From: Faecalimonas sp.
GTDB lineage: Bacteria > Bacillota_A > Clostridia > Lachnospirales > Lachnospiraceae
NCBI GenBank assembly: GCA_026169575.1
Contig: JAPFCT010000058.1
Coordinates: forward strand, 1-17,171
Direction: 5' to 3'
DNA: 17,171 nt
Of the stretch, positions 7,016 to 13,955 are shown piece after piece. The notes under the pieces were generated by a model. That model was not told the DNA's origin. It saw only the letters and a list, made by a program, of their open reading frames with translations, and did not search any database. How positions within the stretch are numbered: position 1 is the first letter of the stretch; every line of letters begins with the position of its first letter. The position numbers and the translations under genes are program-made.

Positions 7016-8043
7016 GTTTCTATCCCTTCTATCAGTCTTTCATTTTCCGCTCTTGTCCGCACTGCTACGCGGTAAAATCCTTCTTGTAAGCCCGGATAAT
7101 TCCCGCAGTCCCGAATCAGGACACCCTGCGTTTTGCATCCCTCGCACAGTCCTTTCTCTCCGCGGAAGAAAATATAGTTTGCCTCCGATCCATAGCACTG
7201 CATCCCAAGTCTTGTAAGCTCTCCCTTGAGGAATCTTTTCTCTTCCCGGATCAGATCCCGTGCTTTCTCTACATAGTCTGTTTCCTCCAGTGCTGCAATT
7301 CCGGCTGCCTGCGCTGGTACGGACACATTCCACGGTTGTACCGCGCGCTCCATTTTTTCCAGAAGTACTTTGTCTCCACAGATCCCATAGCCAAGCCTGA
7401 GCCCCGGAATCGCATATCGTTTTGTAAATGCCTTCAGCAGAAAGAGATTCTGGCAGGAATCCGTCAGCGCGCTTAATTCAAACGCCTCCGGTTCTTCTAC
7501 AAAATCCAAAAAGCACTCATCCACTACAAGAAAGATCTGCTCCGCGCTGCACCGTTCTATAATCCGCACGAGCAGCTCCCGCTCCGTCAGGACCCCGGTC
7601 GGATTGTTCGGATTGCACAGAAAAACAATATCGATCTCTTTTGTGAGTATCTTCAGAAACGCCTCTGTCAGCTGAAATCCGTTTTCTTCCAGAAGTGGAT
7701 AATAGGAAATGTGACAGCCTGCCGCCAATAGCGCCTGCTCATACTCTGCAAATGTCGGCTCCGGCAAAAGCGCCTGCTTTGGTCTGAGGCTATACCCAAG
7801 GGCAAAGATCAGTTCTGCAGCACCATTTCCGATGATCAGCTTTTCCTCCTCTGTCTGTTCTGCAGCTGCCAGACGTTTTTTTAGCTCCCTGCACTGTACA
7901 TCCGGATAATGTGCGATCGCATGCACGCAGTCTGCCACTGCCTGTTTCACACTGTCCGGCGGTCCAAGCGGATTGATGTTTGCCGAAAAATCAATGCAGT
8001 CCGGATTGCGGTAAATATCCCCTCCGTGGATCAGTTCTTTCAT
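6997..8043 (-). CDS. cobD: L-threonine-O-3-phosphate decarboxylase CobD
   Basis: This 348-residue PLP enzyme of the aminotransferase I/II fold makes (R)-1-amino-2-propanol phosphate, the linker for the nucleotide loop. [21 protein letters not shown] at the N-terminus is typical. Lys208 in [16 protein letters not shown] is the expected Schiff-base lysine. CNPNNPTG and VVDECFLDF are cofactor-site blocks. The frame runs to an ATG at 8067, but I chose 8043 because AAGGGAGT (8051-8058) stands 8 nt before it while 8067 has no ribosome site; the protein then starts MKELIHGG like its relatives. It lies between cbiB, which uses its product, and cbiP. The separate name CobD for CbiB in other species should not be confused with it. 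Confidence 0.93.
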   Translation of the reverse strand: MKELIHGGDIYRNPDCIDFSANINPLGPPDSVKQAVADCVHAIAHYPDVQCRELKKRLAAAEQTEEEKLIIGNGAAELIFALGYSLRPKQALLPEPTFAEYEQALLAAGCHISYYPLLEENGFQLTEAFLKILTKEIDIVFLCNPNNPTGVLTERELLVRIIERCSAEQIFLVVDECFLDFVEEPEAFELSALTDSCQNLFLLKAFTKRYAIPGLRLGYGICGDKVLLEKMERAVQPWNVSVPAQAAGIAALEETDYVEKARDLIREEKRFLKGELTRLGMQCYGSEANYIFFRGEKGLCEGCKTQGVLIRDCGNYPGLQEGFYRVAVRTRAENERLIEGIETWQKQL

Positions 8044-8094
8044 TTGGATCACTCCCTTCTTTTTCATGCTGTCGTTATATTTTCTTTTTCATTC

Positions 8095-9066
8095 TCACAG
8101 AAGACTTCCCAGAAGCAAATAGACCGCTGTAAAGATAACCACCGCGACCACTGCCGTTCCATACAAAAGCCGGTTTGCTCTCCGGATATCTTCCGGCTCT
8201 ATCTTTCGCACTGCATCACCGATCGTCGGCTTCTCATACAGTTTTCCGAAATACCACGCATTTCCCGCAAGCTGTACCTGCAGCGCCCCTGCCATAACTG
8301 CCTCTGTCTGTGCAGAATTCGGACTTGCATGATTTCTTCTGTCCCGCCTGTAGATCCGGACAGCATCTTTCCACGCAAACTTTCTGACTGCCGCAGCCAG
8401 GATCATAAACAACGCGGACAGTCTTGCCGGAATGTAGTTGACAAGATCGTCCAGTCTTGCCGCACACGTCCCAAAATAACGATACTTCTCGTTTTTGTAA
8501 CCGACCATCGAATCCATCGTATTGATCGCCTTGTAACAATAAGCGCCCACACCTCCTGCAAGCATCATATAAAACAGCGGGGCGATCACACCGTCCGAAG
8601 TATTTTCTGCCACAGTCTCCACCGCGGCTTTTGTAATCCCCTCTTCATCCAGCGCGGCGGTATCTCTCCCCACGATCATCGATACCGCATATCTTGCCCC
8701 TTCCAGATCTTTTTCCTGCAGCTGCTCCCATACTTTCATACTCTCTGTCTTCAGTGATTTCACTGCCAGCATCTGCCAGCACATGCAGGCTTCCAGAAGA
8801 AATCCAAACACCGGATGCAGACGGTATGCGAAAAACAATAGCGCGCCGGGGATACAGATACTTCCCGCCACGATGCAGAGCACCAGGATCCTTCCTGCCA
8901 TCCGCTCCCCTTTTTCCGTCTTCGGAAACCATGCCCGCAGCCATTTTTCACATGCCGTCACCGCATTTCCGATGATGCAGACCGGATGGTAAAGCCATCT
9001 CGGATCACCAGCCAAGAGATCGATAAAAAAGCCTGCCAGCACCGCAGGCAGTATCCAGTTTCTCAT
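8095..9066 (-). CDS. cbiB: Adenosylcobinamide-phosphate synthase CbiB
   Basis: This 323-residue multi-pass membrane protein joins aminopropanol phosphate to adenosylcobyric acid. The N-terminus shows FFIDLLAGDPRWLYHPVCIIG, the usual family opening. VSMIVGRDTAALDEEGITKAAVETVAENTSDGVIAPLFY and KAINTMDSMVGYKNEKYRYFG are the strongest conserved blocks. HASPNSAQTEAVMAGAL follows near residue 250. The start ATG has GGAG about 10 nt upstream. It overlaps the preceding cobU-like/cobC gene by 62 bp, an unusually long overlap for this cluster, but the conserved CbiB N-terminus argues against a later start. A 51-nt gap leads to cobD. Confidence 0.95.
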   Translation of the reverse strand: MRNWILPAVLAGFFIDLLAGDPRWLYHPVCIIGNAVTACEKWLRAWFPKTEKGERMAGRILVLCIVAGSICIPGALLFFAYRLHPVFGFLLEACMCWQMLAVKSLKTESMKVWEQLQEKDLEGARYAVSMIVGRDTAALDEEGITKAAVETVAENTSDGVIAPLFYMMLAGGVGAYCYKAINTMDSMVGYKNEKYRYFGTCAARLDDLVNYIPARLSALFMILAAAVRKFAWKDAVRIYRRDRRNHASPNSAQTEAVMAGALQVQLAGNAWYFGKLYEKPTIGDAVRKIEPEDIRRANRLLYGTAVVAVVIFTAVYLLLGSLL

Positions 9067-10039
9067 CCTTTTCTAACTCCTTTTCTATGTAAACAGAATA
9101 TCCGCACAAATTTTTGACATGCCACTCGTAAAACGTTTTTTCAGCTGCGGTGACCGTCTCCATCAGATTCATGATCACACCTCCATGTGTCACAACTGCA
9201 GCAGATGACGCCTGCCGCTTCTCGCAGACCGCAAGTACTTTCCGCCACCCATTTAAAGAACGGTCGCGGAACGTTTCCCTGCTCTCCCCGCCGGGAAACG
9301 GAAGCGTTGCATTGCTGTCGATCCACCTCTGATACGCTTCATTTCCGGATAATTCTTCTGCATTTTTCCCTTCAAACATCCCGAAATCACACTCCCGCAG
9401 TTCTTCTATACTATAAAGTTTCTGCCCCGGATATAAAATTTTTGCTGTCTCAATACACCGCTTCATCGGACTGACAAACACAAGTTCCGGCTGAGGATAC
9501 TGACAGCCCAGCGCCAGCGTCCGCCCACTGTCACAAAGCGGTTCATCGGTGATCCCGATATAGCAGCGCCGCCTGTTTCCCTCTGTCATCCCGTGCCGGA
9601 TCAGATCGATCCGCAGCCAGTTGTCTTTCTTTTCGCCTTTTCTTTCTGCCCCATTTTGTTTTAATATGACCGGAATGCCACAGACAACCCGGATGACTTC
9701 CTCTGCGCAGAATGCCAGTTCAGTACAGACTCTTCCGGTCACTTCCCGCCAGTTCCGGTCAAACGGATCTACCGGCACGATCCCATAGCCAAGTTCATTG
9801 GTCACGATCACCAGTTCCGGATTTTTCTTAGACAGTTCTTTTACAAGCTGTTCCCGGACATACTGCTCTTTTCCTTCCTGCAGCAGTCTGTGCAGGTATA
9901 AATGAAAATCTGCGATCCCCCGGCATGAAAAAAGTTCCTCCTGCCCACAGTCTTCTCCCTCTGCCCATACAGAGATCTGATATGCTTTTTCTGCATAAGC
10001 ACGTTTTCCCTGATAAGCTCCTCCGATAATCATTTTCAT
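9005..10039 (-). CDS. Fusion: divergent CobU-like domain + alpha-ribazole phosphatase (CobC)
   Basis: This 344-residue protein has two domains. Residues 1-127 resemble CobU (adenosylcobinamide kinase/guanylyltransferase). They have a P-loop-like GGAYQGKR (6-13) and a well-kept C-terminal block, TNELGYGIVPVDPF...EVTGRV...VVCGIPVILK (80-127). The Ser/Thr after the P-loop Lys is Arg13, and the RHQ histidine that takes GMP in CobU is not visible. Residues 144-320 are a histidine phosphatase with LIRHGMTEGN (His149) and VVTHGGVIMNLM (His285), fitting removal of the 5' phosphate in nucleotide-loop assembly. The ATG at 10039 follows GGAGG (minus strand, 10049-10053) and overlaps the cobS stop as ATGA. 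A complete cobU lies two genes upstream, so this domain may be non-catalytic or specialised. Confidence 0.85.
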   Translation of the reverse strand: MKMIIGGAYQGKRAYAEKAYQISVWAEGEDCGQEELFSCRGIADFHLYLHRLLQEGKEQYVREQLVKELSKKNPELVIVTNELGYGIVPVDPFDRNWREVTGRVCTELAFCAEEVIRVVCGIPVILKQNGAERKGEKKDNWLRIDLIRHGMTEGNRRRCYIGITDEPLCDSGRTLALGCQYPQPELVFVSPMKRCIETAKILYPGQKLYSIEELRECDFGMFEGKNAEELSGNEAYQRWIDSNATLPFPGGESRETFRDRSLNGWRKVLAVCEKRQASSAAVVTHGGVIMNLMETVTAAEKTFYEWHVKNLCGYSVYIEKELEKDEKLDTACGAGRLFYRSLGW

Positions 10040-10827
10040 CCGTTGATTCCTCCGATAATAACCGCCGTCAATAAAATTCCAAGTTCGCAAACCTGCAGAA
10101 ACCATCCTGCCAGATCTCCGGTGATGCCGCCAAAGTGTCTGACGGACATCCGATAATAATAGAAAAAGATTCCTCCTGCAGATAACGCTGCAAGAATCCC
10201 CGGCAGTTTTCCAATCAGGATCAGCAGTACAACAAGCACCGCCAGATAGACCAGCATCGTATTGCGCACGCTCTTCTTCTTTGCGCAGTCTGCAAACATC
10301 GCCGCAAGCCCGGTTCCTTTTGCCAGCGGGAACGTCACGATCGAAAGGGCGCTCAGACTTCTCGATAAAATAAATCCAAGTCCGATGACCGGGATGATCT
10401 CTGACTTGAGACCCGTCATCGCGCCACAGGTCAGGAGCATGTACACTGCGCAGGAGATCACCGCAAATGCACCTGCGTGGGAGTCTTTTAAGATCTCCAG
10501 CCGCCGCTCCCGCTCCTGCCAGGAGCTGAGTGCATCGCAGGTGTCAAGAAAGCCATCCATGTGGATCCCCCCGGTCACAAAAATCGGCAGCACGGAAAAA
10601 ATCGCTGCAAAAAAGAGTTCCGGATAACAGATCCCTCTTCGCTCCAGGTATAGTTTCACATGCCAAACTCCGAGAAACAACAGCCCGGTCACAGCCCCGA
10701 CCACCGGAAAAAAGCACATCACATACCGCATAGATTCCTCCTTCCAGTCGCTCTGCGGAACCGGAATCTTCGAGTACATCGCACATGCGATTTTAAAACT
10801 TTCATACAGATTTTTGATTCGTTTCAT
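10036..10827 (-). CDS. cobS: Adenosylcobinamide-GDP ribazoletransferase (cobalamin synthase) CobS
   Basis: This 263-residue membrane enzyme joins adenosylcobinamide-GDP to alpha-ribazole or its phosphate. FKIACAMYSKIPVP near residue 11 and GGIHMDGFLDTCDAL (86-100), with acidic residues Asp91, Asp95 and Asp98 for metal binding, identify it. DSHAGAFAVI follows. Several hydrophobic helices fill the rest. The open frame extends to 10875, but the ATG at 10827 has AAGGAG about 10 nt upstream and starts at the family position (MKRIKNLYESF). It overlaps the end of cobU by 26 bp and ends in an ATGA overlap with the cobU-like/cobC gene, so three nucleotide-loop genes are coupled in translation. Confidence 0.94.
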   Translation of the reverse strand: MKRIKNLYESFKIACAMYSKIPVPQSDWKEESMRYVMCFFPVVGAVTGLLFLGVWHVKLYLERRGICYPELFFAAIFSVLPIFVTGGIHMDGFLDTCDALSSWQERERRLEILKDSHAGAFAVISCAVYMLLTCGAMTGLKSEIIPVIGLGFILSRSLSALSIVTFPLAKGTGLAAMFADCAKKKSVRNTMLVYLAVLVVLLILIGKLPGILAALSAGGIFFYYYRMSVRHFGGITGDLAGWFLQVCELGILLTAVIIGGING

Positions 10828-11413
10828 CTGTCTGGCACTCCTTTCCCTTTCGTCTAAGCGGGATTCCGTAGACAACCTCTGTCACTTCGTCCGCCTCCGC
10901 CGCTAATATCCGGTTGATCCGGGCCAGATTTTTCTGATACCGGATCGTATCCGGATCATACATAACGCCATCGGAAAACACTTCGTTTGTCACAAGGACC
11001 AGATGTGTTGTCTGCCTGCGAAGCGCTTCTATTCCCCGCAGGATTTCCTCCACTGATTTTTCTTTTGCTCCCTCTTCGGAATACATTTCATTTGCCAGAA
11101 GATTTGACATACATTCCAAAAGGACTACGCATTCCTCTTGCTCCTGACATTCTTTCTGCCTGCTTTCCCCCGGGATCTGCTCCACTGCTTTTTCTTCTGG
11201 CAGTTCTACTTCTTTTAAGCCCGTGTAACACTCAATCGTCTCAAACTGCTTCTTTGCCCGCATCTTCTGGTGCCGTTTGATCTTTTTTTGAGATTCCTCC
11301 CCAAACGGATACATTGTTGCAATATAAAACCGACGTTTTGCAAGCTGCATCGCCAGTGTCTCCGCATAGGCAGATTTTCCACTTCCGCTTCCACCGGTCA
11401 CAATCTGGAACAT
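10802..11413 (-). CDS. cobU: Adenosylcobinamide kinase/guanylyltransferase CobU
   Basis: This 203-residue bifunctional enzyme phosphorylates adenosylcobinamide and then transfers GMP to it. It shows Walker A GGSGSGKS (7-14), IATMYPFGEE, the guanylylated histidine His48 in KRHQKMR, LECMSNLLANEMY (99-111) and VTNEVFSDGV (141-150). The region at about residues 75-94, rich in Glu, Gln and Lys, interrupts the usual LPEE...VVLLECMSNL junction and accounts for its being about 20 residues longer than typical. The tail (190-203) is polar. It starts directly after the cobT stop, with AAGGAG in the cobT end as ribosome site. Unlike the CobU-like domain fused to CobC, all catalytic residues I can recognise are present. 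Confidence 0.94.
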   Translation of the reverse strand: MFQIVTGGSGSGKSAYAETLAMQLAKRRFYIATMYPFGEESQKKIKRHQKMRAKKQFETIECYTGLKEVELPEEKAVEQIPGESRQKECQEQEECVVLLECMSNLLANEMYSEEGAKEKSVEEILRGIEALRRQTTHLVLVTNEVFSDGVMYDPDTIRYQKNLARINRILAAEADEVTEVVYGIPLRRKGKECQTDETNQKSV

Positions 11414-12490
11414 TTATTTCAACTCCTTATAACTTTCGATTGAAATTTCACCGAAAGTACTCATCTGACTGTAAACTGCCTCTGCCATCTGAAGAAGCGG
11501 AAAGAGCGCCACCGCGCCGGTTCCCTCTCCAAGACACATCTCGCAGGTAAGCAACGGCTTTTTCCCCAGCGCCTCCAGGATTCTTTGCATCGCCGGCTCC
11601 TTTGACAAGTGGGATGCGATTATATACGCCCCTGCTTCCGGACGGATCGTCACCGCGAGAAGCGCCGCCGCCGCAGAGATAAATCCGTCAATGACAACCG
11701 GGATTTTCTTTGCCGCACCTCCCAGAAAAACACCTGCCATTCCGCCCAGATCAAATCCGCCGACTTTGGCAAGAACATCCACTCCATCTGTCCGGTCGGG
11801 CTGATGCAGCTGCACTGCCTGCCGGATCACTTCCTGCTTCCTTTTCAGTCCCTCACTGGTCAGTCCTGCGCCTCTCCCCGTCATCGTTTCTGCAGGTACA
11901 TCTAAAAGCACCGATGCCACCGCGCTGCTCGTAGTCGTATTTCCGATTCCCATCTCTCCGGTCGCAAGGATCTCATACCCCTGCTCTGCCAGTTCTGCGG
12001 CGATACGGATCCCTGTCTCTACCGCGCGGACTGCCTCCGTTCTTGTCATCGCCCACTCCTGCGCCATATTTTTTGTTCCATATGCAATCTTTTCATTGCG
12101 CAGTGTCGTATCTCTCGCAATCCCGATATCGATTGGAAATAGATCTGCCCCTGCCATTTTACACATGATTGCTGCGCTTGTATGCCCACTTAAAAAATTT
12201 TCTGCCACAACCGCCGTGACCTCCTGCCCGGTCTGGGAAATGCCTTCCGCCACTACACCATTGTCCGCGCACATGACGATCAGCGCTTTTTTTCCGAAAT
12301 GTACCTCGTCCTTTCCGGTAATCCCCGCCGTCTGAATCACCACCTCTTCCAGCCGGCCCAGACTGTGCAGTGGTTTGGCGATGCTGTCCCACCGTCTCTG
12401 GCACCGCTCCATCGCCTCCATATTTAGCGGACGGATCGCTTCGATCGTCTGCTTTAAAAGCGTTCCTGCTTCCGGCTTTTTCTGTTCCAT
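11414..12490 (-). CDS. cobT: Nicotinate-nucleotide:dimethylbenzimidazole phosphoribosyltransferase CobT
   Basis: This 358-residue cytoplasmic enzyme activates the lower-ligand base, making alpha-ribazole phosphate from nicotinate mononucleotide. Recognisable blocks are PLHSLGRLEEVVIQ, VMCADNGVVAEGISQTGQEVT, TGEMGIGNTTTSSAV, GRGAGL and, near the C-terminus, CLGEGTGAVALFPLL with the catalytic Glu. The frame reaches 12559, but the ATG at 12490 gives the usual start and length (about 350) and has AAGGGG about 11 nt upstream. ATG 12511 is possible too. It abuts cobU with no gap. No 5,6-dimethylbenzimidazole synthesis gene (bluB or bza) is visible here, so the natural base is unknown. Confidence 0.94.
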   Translation of the reverse strand: MEQKKPEAGTLLKQTIEAIRPLNMEAMERCQRRWDSIAKPLHSLGRLEEVVIQTAGITGKDEVHFGKKALIVMCADNGVVAEGISQTGQEVTAVVAENFLSGHTSAAIMCKMAGADLFPIDIGIARDTTLRNEKIAYGTKNMAQEWAMTRTEAVRAVETGIRIAAELAEQGYEILATGEMGIGNTTTSSAVASVLLDVPAETMTGRGAGLTSEGLKRKQEVIRQAVQLHQPDRTDGVDVLAKVGGFDLGGMAGVFLGGAAKKIPVVIDGFISAAAALLAVTIRPEAGAYIIASHLSKEPAMQRILEALGKKPLLTCEMCLGEGTGAVALFPLLQMAEAVYSQMSTFGEISIESYKELK

Positions 12491-12563
12491 GTTTCTGTCA
12501 TCCCCTTCCATTGCTTTTGAACTGTCGCACCATGTTAGTCTGCCGCGCTGCTCTGCCATATGT

Positions 12564-13955
12564 TTATCTTTGCCTGCGCTCTCTGCAAACTTCCCTGCAT
12601 GTTTTTACAAACAGCTTTGCAATCTGCGGATTTCCTCCATAATGGATATGCGGATAGCCTGCAAGCATGCGCTTCCCTGCGTGCATACATCGCCACGACC
12701 GCTCACTGAGCGGCTTCTTTGCAATAAAATCAGTCCCACAGTCTGTAGAATCAAAATAGTGGAATTCATGTGCCGTGACCGGAGCGGTTTGTTCTCCGAA
12801 TACCGTCCCTTCTTCCAGTGTGATGTAGCCGAATCTGGAAAGCTTCCCGGTGTAGAATGTATCTCCCGGGAAAACACCTGCCATCGGATATTCCTTTCCT
12901 TCCATATCGTTTAACCGTTCATGCAGATACATAAATCCTCCGCATTCTGCAATGCAGCAGCACCCCTGCTGCACAGCTTCCCGGATTTCTTCCCGCATCG
13001 TTTTGTTTTCACTGAGTTCCTTTGCATAAAGTTCCGGATACCCGCCATAAAAGATAAATCCTGAAAGGTTCTCCGGCAGTCTCTGGTCATGGATCGGTGA
13101 AAAAAAGCAAAGTTCTGCTCCTTCCAGGCGCAGCGCTTCCAGATTTTCCTCGTAAAAGAAGCAGAACGCCTCGTCTTTTGCAACTCCAATGCGCACCTTC
13201 TCTTCCTTCTCTGCACTGCCGCTCCTTGCAGCGCGCGCCTCCCCGACAGTACCTGTCACCGGTTCTGCCTGCCTTGCTAACGCTAACAAACCATCCAGAT
13301 CCAGCGTCTGTTCAATCTGTTCTCCCAGAACACGGATCTGCTCTTTTAACCCTTCGATTTCCTCAGGACACTTCAAGCCCAGATGTCTGCTCTCCAGTTT
13401 CAGATCTTTCTGCTCCGGCACATACCCATACACGCGGACATCCAGCTGTGCTTCGACCAGCTGTTTTAATCTCGGATATAACATCGGAGATATCCGGTTA
13501 AAGATGATGCCACGAATCTGACTGTCCTTCTGATAAGTGAGAAATCCCCGGATCAGCGCTGCTGCCGACACACTCATCCCTTTTCCATCCACAACCAGCA
13601 CCGCAGGGGTCCCGGTCCATTTTGCCACTTCAAAGGCGCTTGCACGCGTAGAAATCCCTGCAATTCCGTCGTAATATCCCATGACCCCCTCAAGCACTGC
13701 GACATCACAGTCGGCAGAAGCGACTGCCCGGCAGATCTGCTCCTGATCCAGAAAGAAGCTGTCTAAATTCCGGCTTTTCGTTCCGATGATCTTCGTATGG
13801 AACATCGGGTCAATATAGTCTGGTCCGCATTTAAAGGAAACTGTCCGTGCTCCTCTCGCCTGCAATGCCTGCAAAATCCCGCAGGTGACCAGCGTTTTCC
13901 CGCTCCCGCTCGCCGGCGCTGTGATCAGAAACCGTGGGAGATATTTCTTGCTCAT
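12564..13955 (-). CDS. cbiA: Cobyrinate a,c-diamide synthase CbiA
   Basis: This 463-residue ATP- and glutamine-dependent amidase acts on the a and c carboxylates of cobyrinic acid. The N-terminal domain has P-loop APASGSGKT (13-21), FKCGPDYIDPMFH (41-53) and LEGVMGYYDG (88-97). The C-terminal glutamine amidotransferase domain has FYGGYPELYA, nucleophile Cys338 in IAECGGFMYLH and His436/His438 in YPHIHYGGNP. Residues 233-253 form a low-complexity Ala/Glu/Arg linker between the domains. The ATG directly follows the stop codon of the upstream triple-fusion gene, with AGGAAG as ribosome site. The C-terminal tail is Arg-rich, which is common and of unknown meaning. Confidence 0.95.
   Translation of the reverse strand: MSKKYLPRFLITAPASGSGKTLVTCGILQALQARGARTVSFKCGPDYIDPMFHTKIIGTKSRNLDSFFLDQEQICRAVASADCDVAVLEGVMGYYDGIAGISTRASAFEVAKWTGTPAVLVVDGKGMSVSAAALIRGFLTYQKDSQIRGIIFNRISPMLYPRLKQLVEAQLDVRVYGYVPEQKDLKLESRHLGLKCPEEIEGLKEQIRVLGEQIEQTLDLDGLLALARQAEPVTGTVGEARAARSGSAEKEEKVRIGVAKDEAFCFFYEENLEALRLEGAELCFFSPIHDQRLPENLSGFIFYGGYPELYAKELSENKTMREEIREAVQQGCCCIAECGGFMYLHERLNDMEGKEYPMAGVFPGDTFYTGKLSRFGYITLEEGTVFGEQTAPVTAHEFHYFDSTDCGTDFIAKKPLSERSWRCMHAGKRMLAGYPHIHYGGNPQIAKLFVKTCREVCRERRQR

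Noticed and set aside
7909..8757. 282-codon plus-strand frame opposite cobD and cbiB
   Set aside because: Antisense shadow rich in Cys, His and Arg, with no recognisable domain; both minus-strand genes are conserved.
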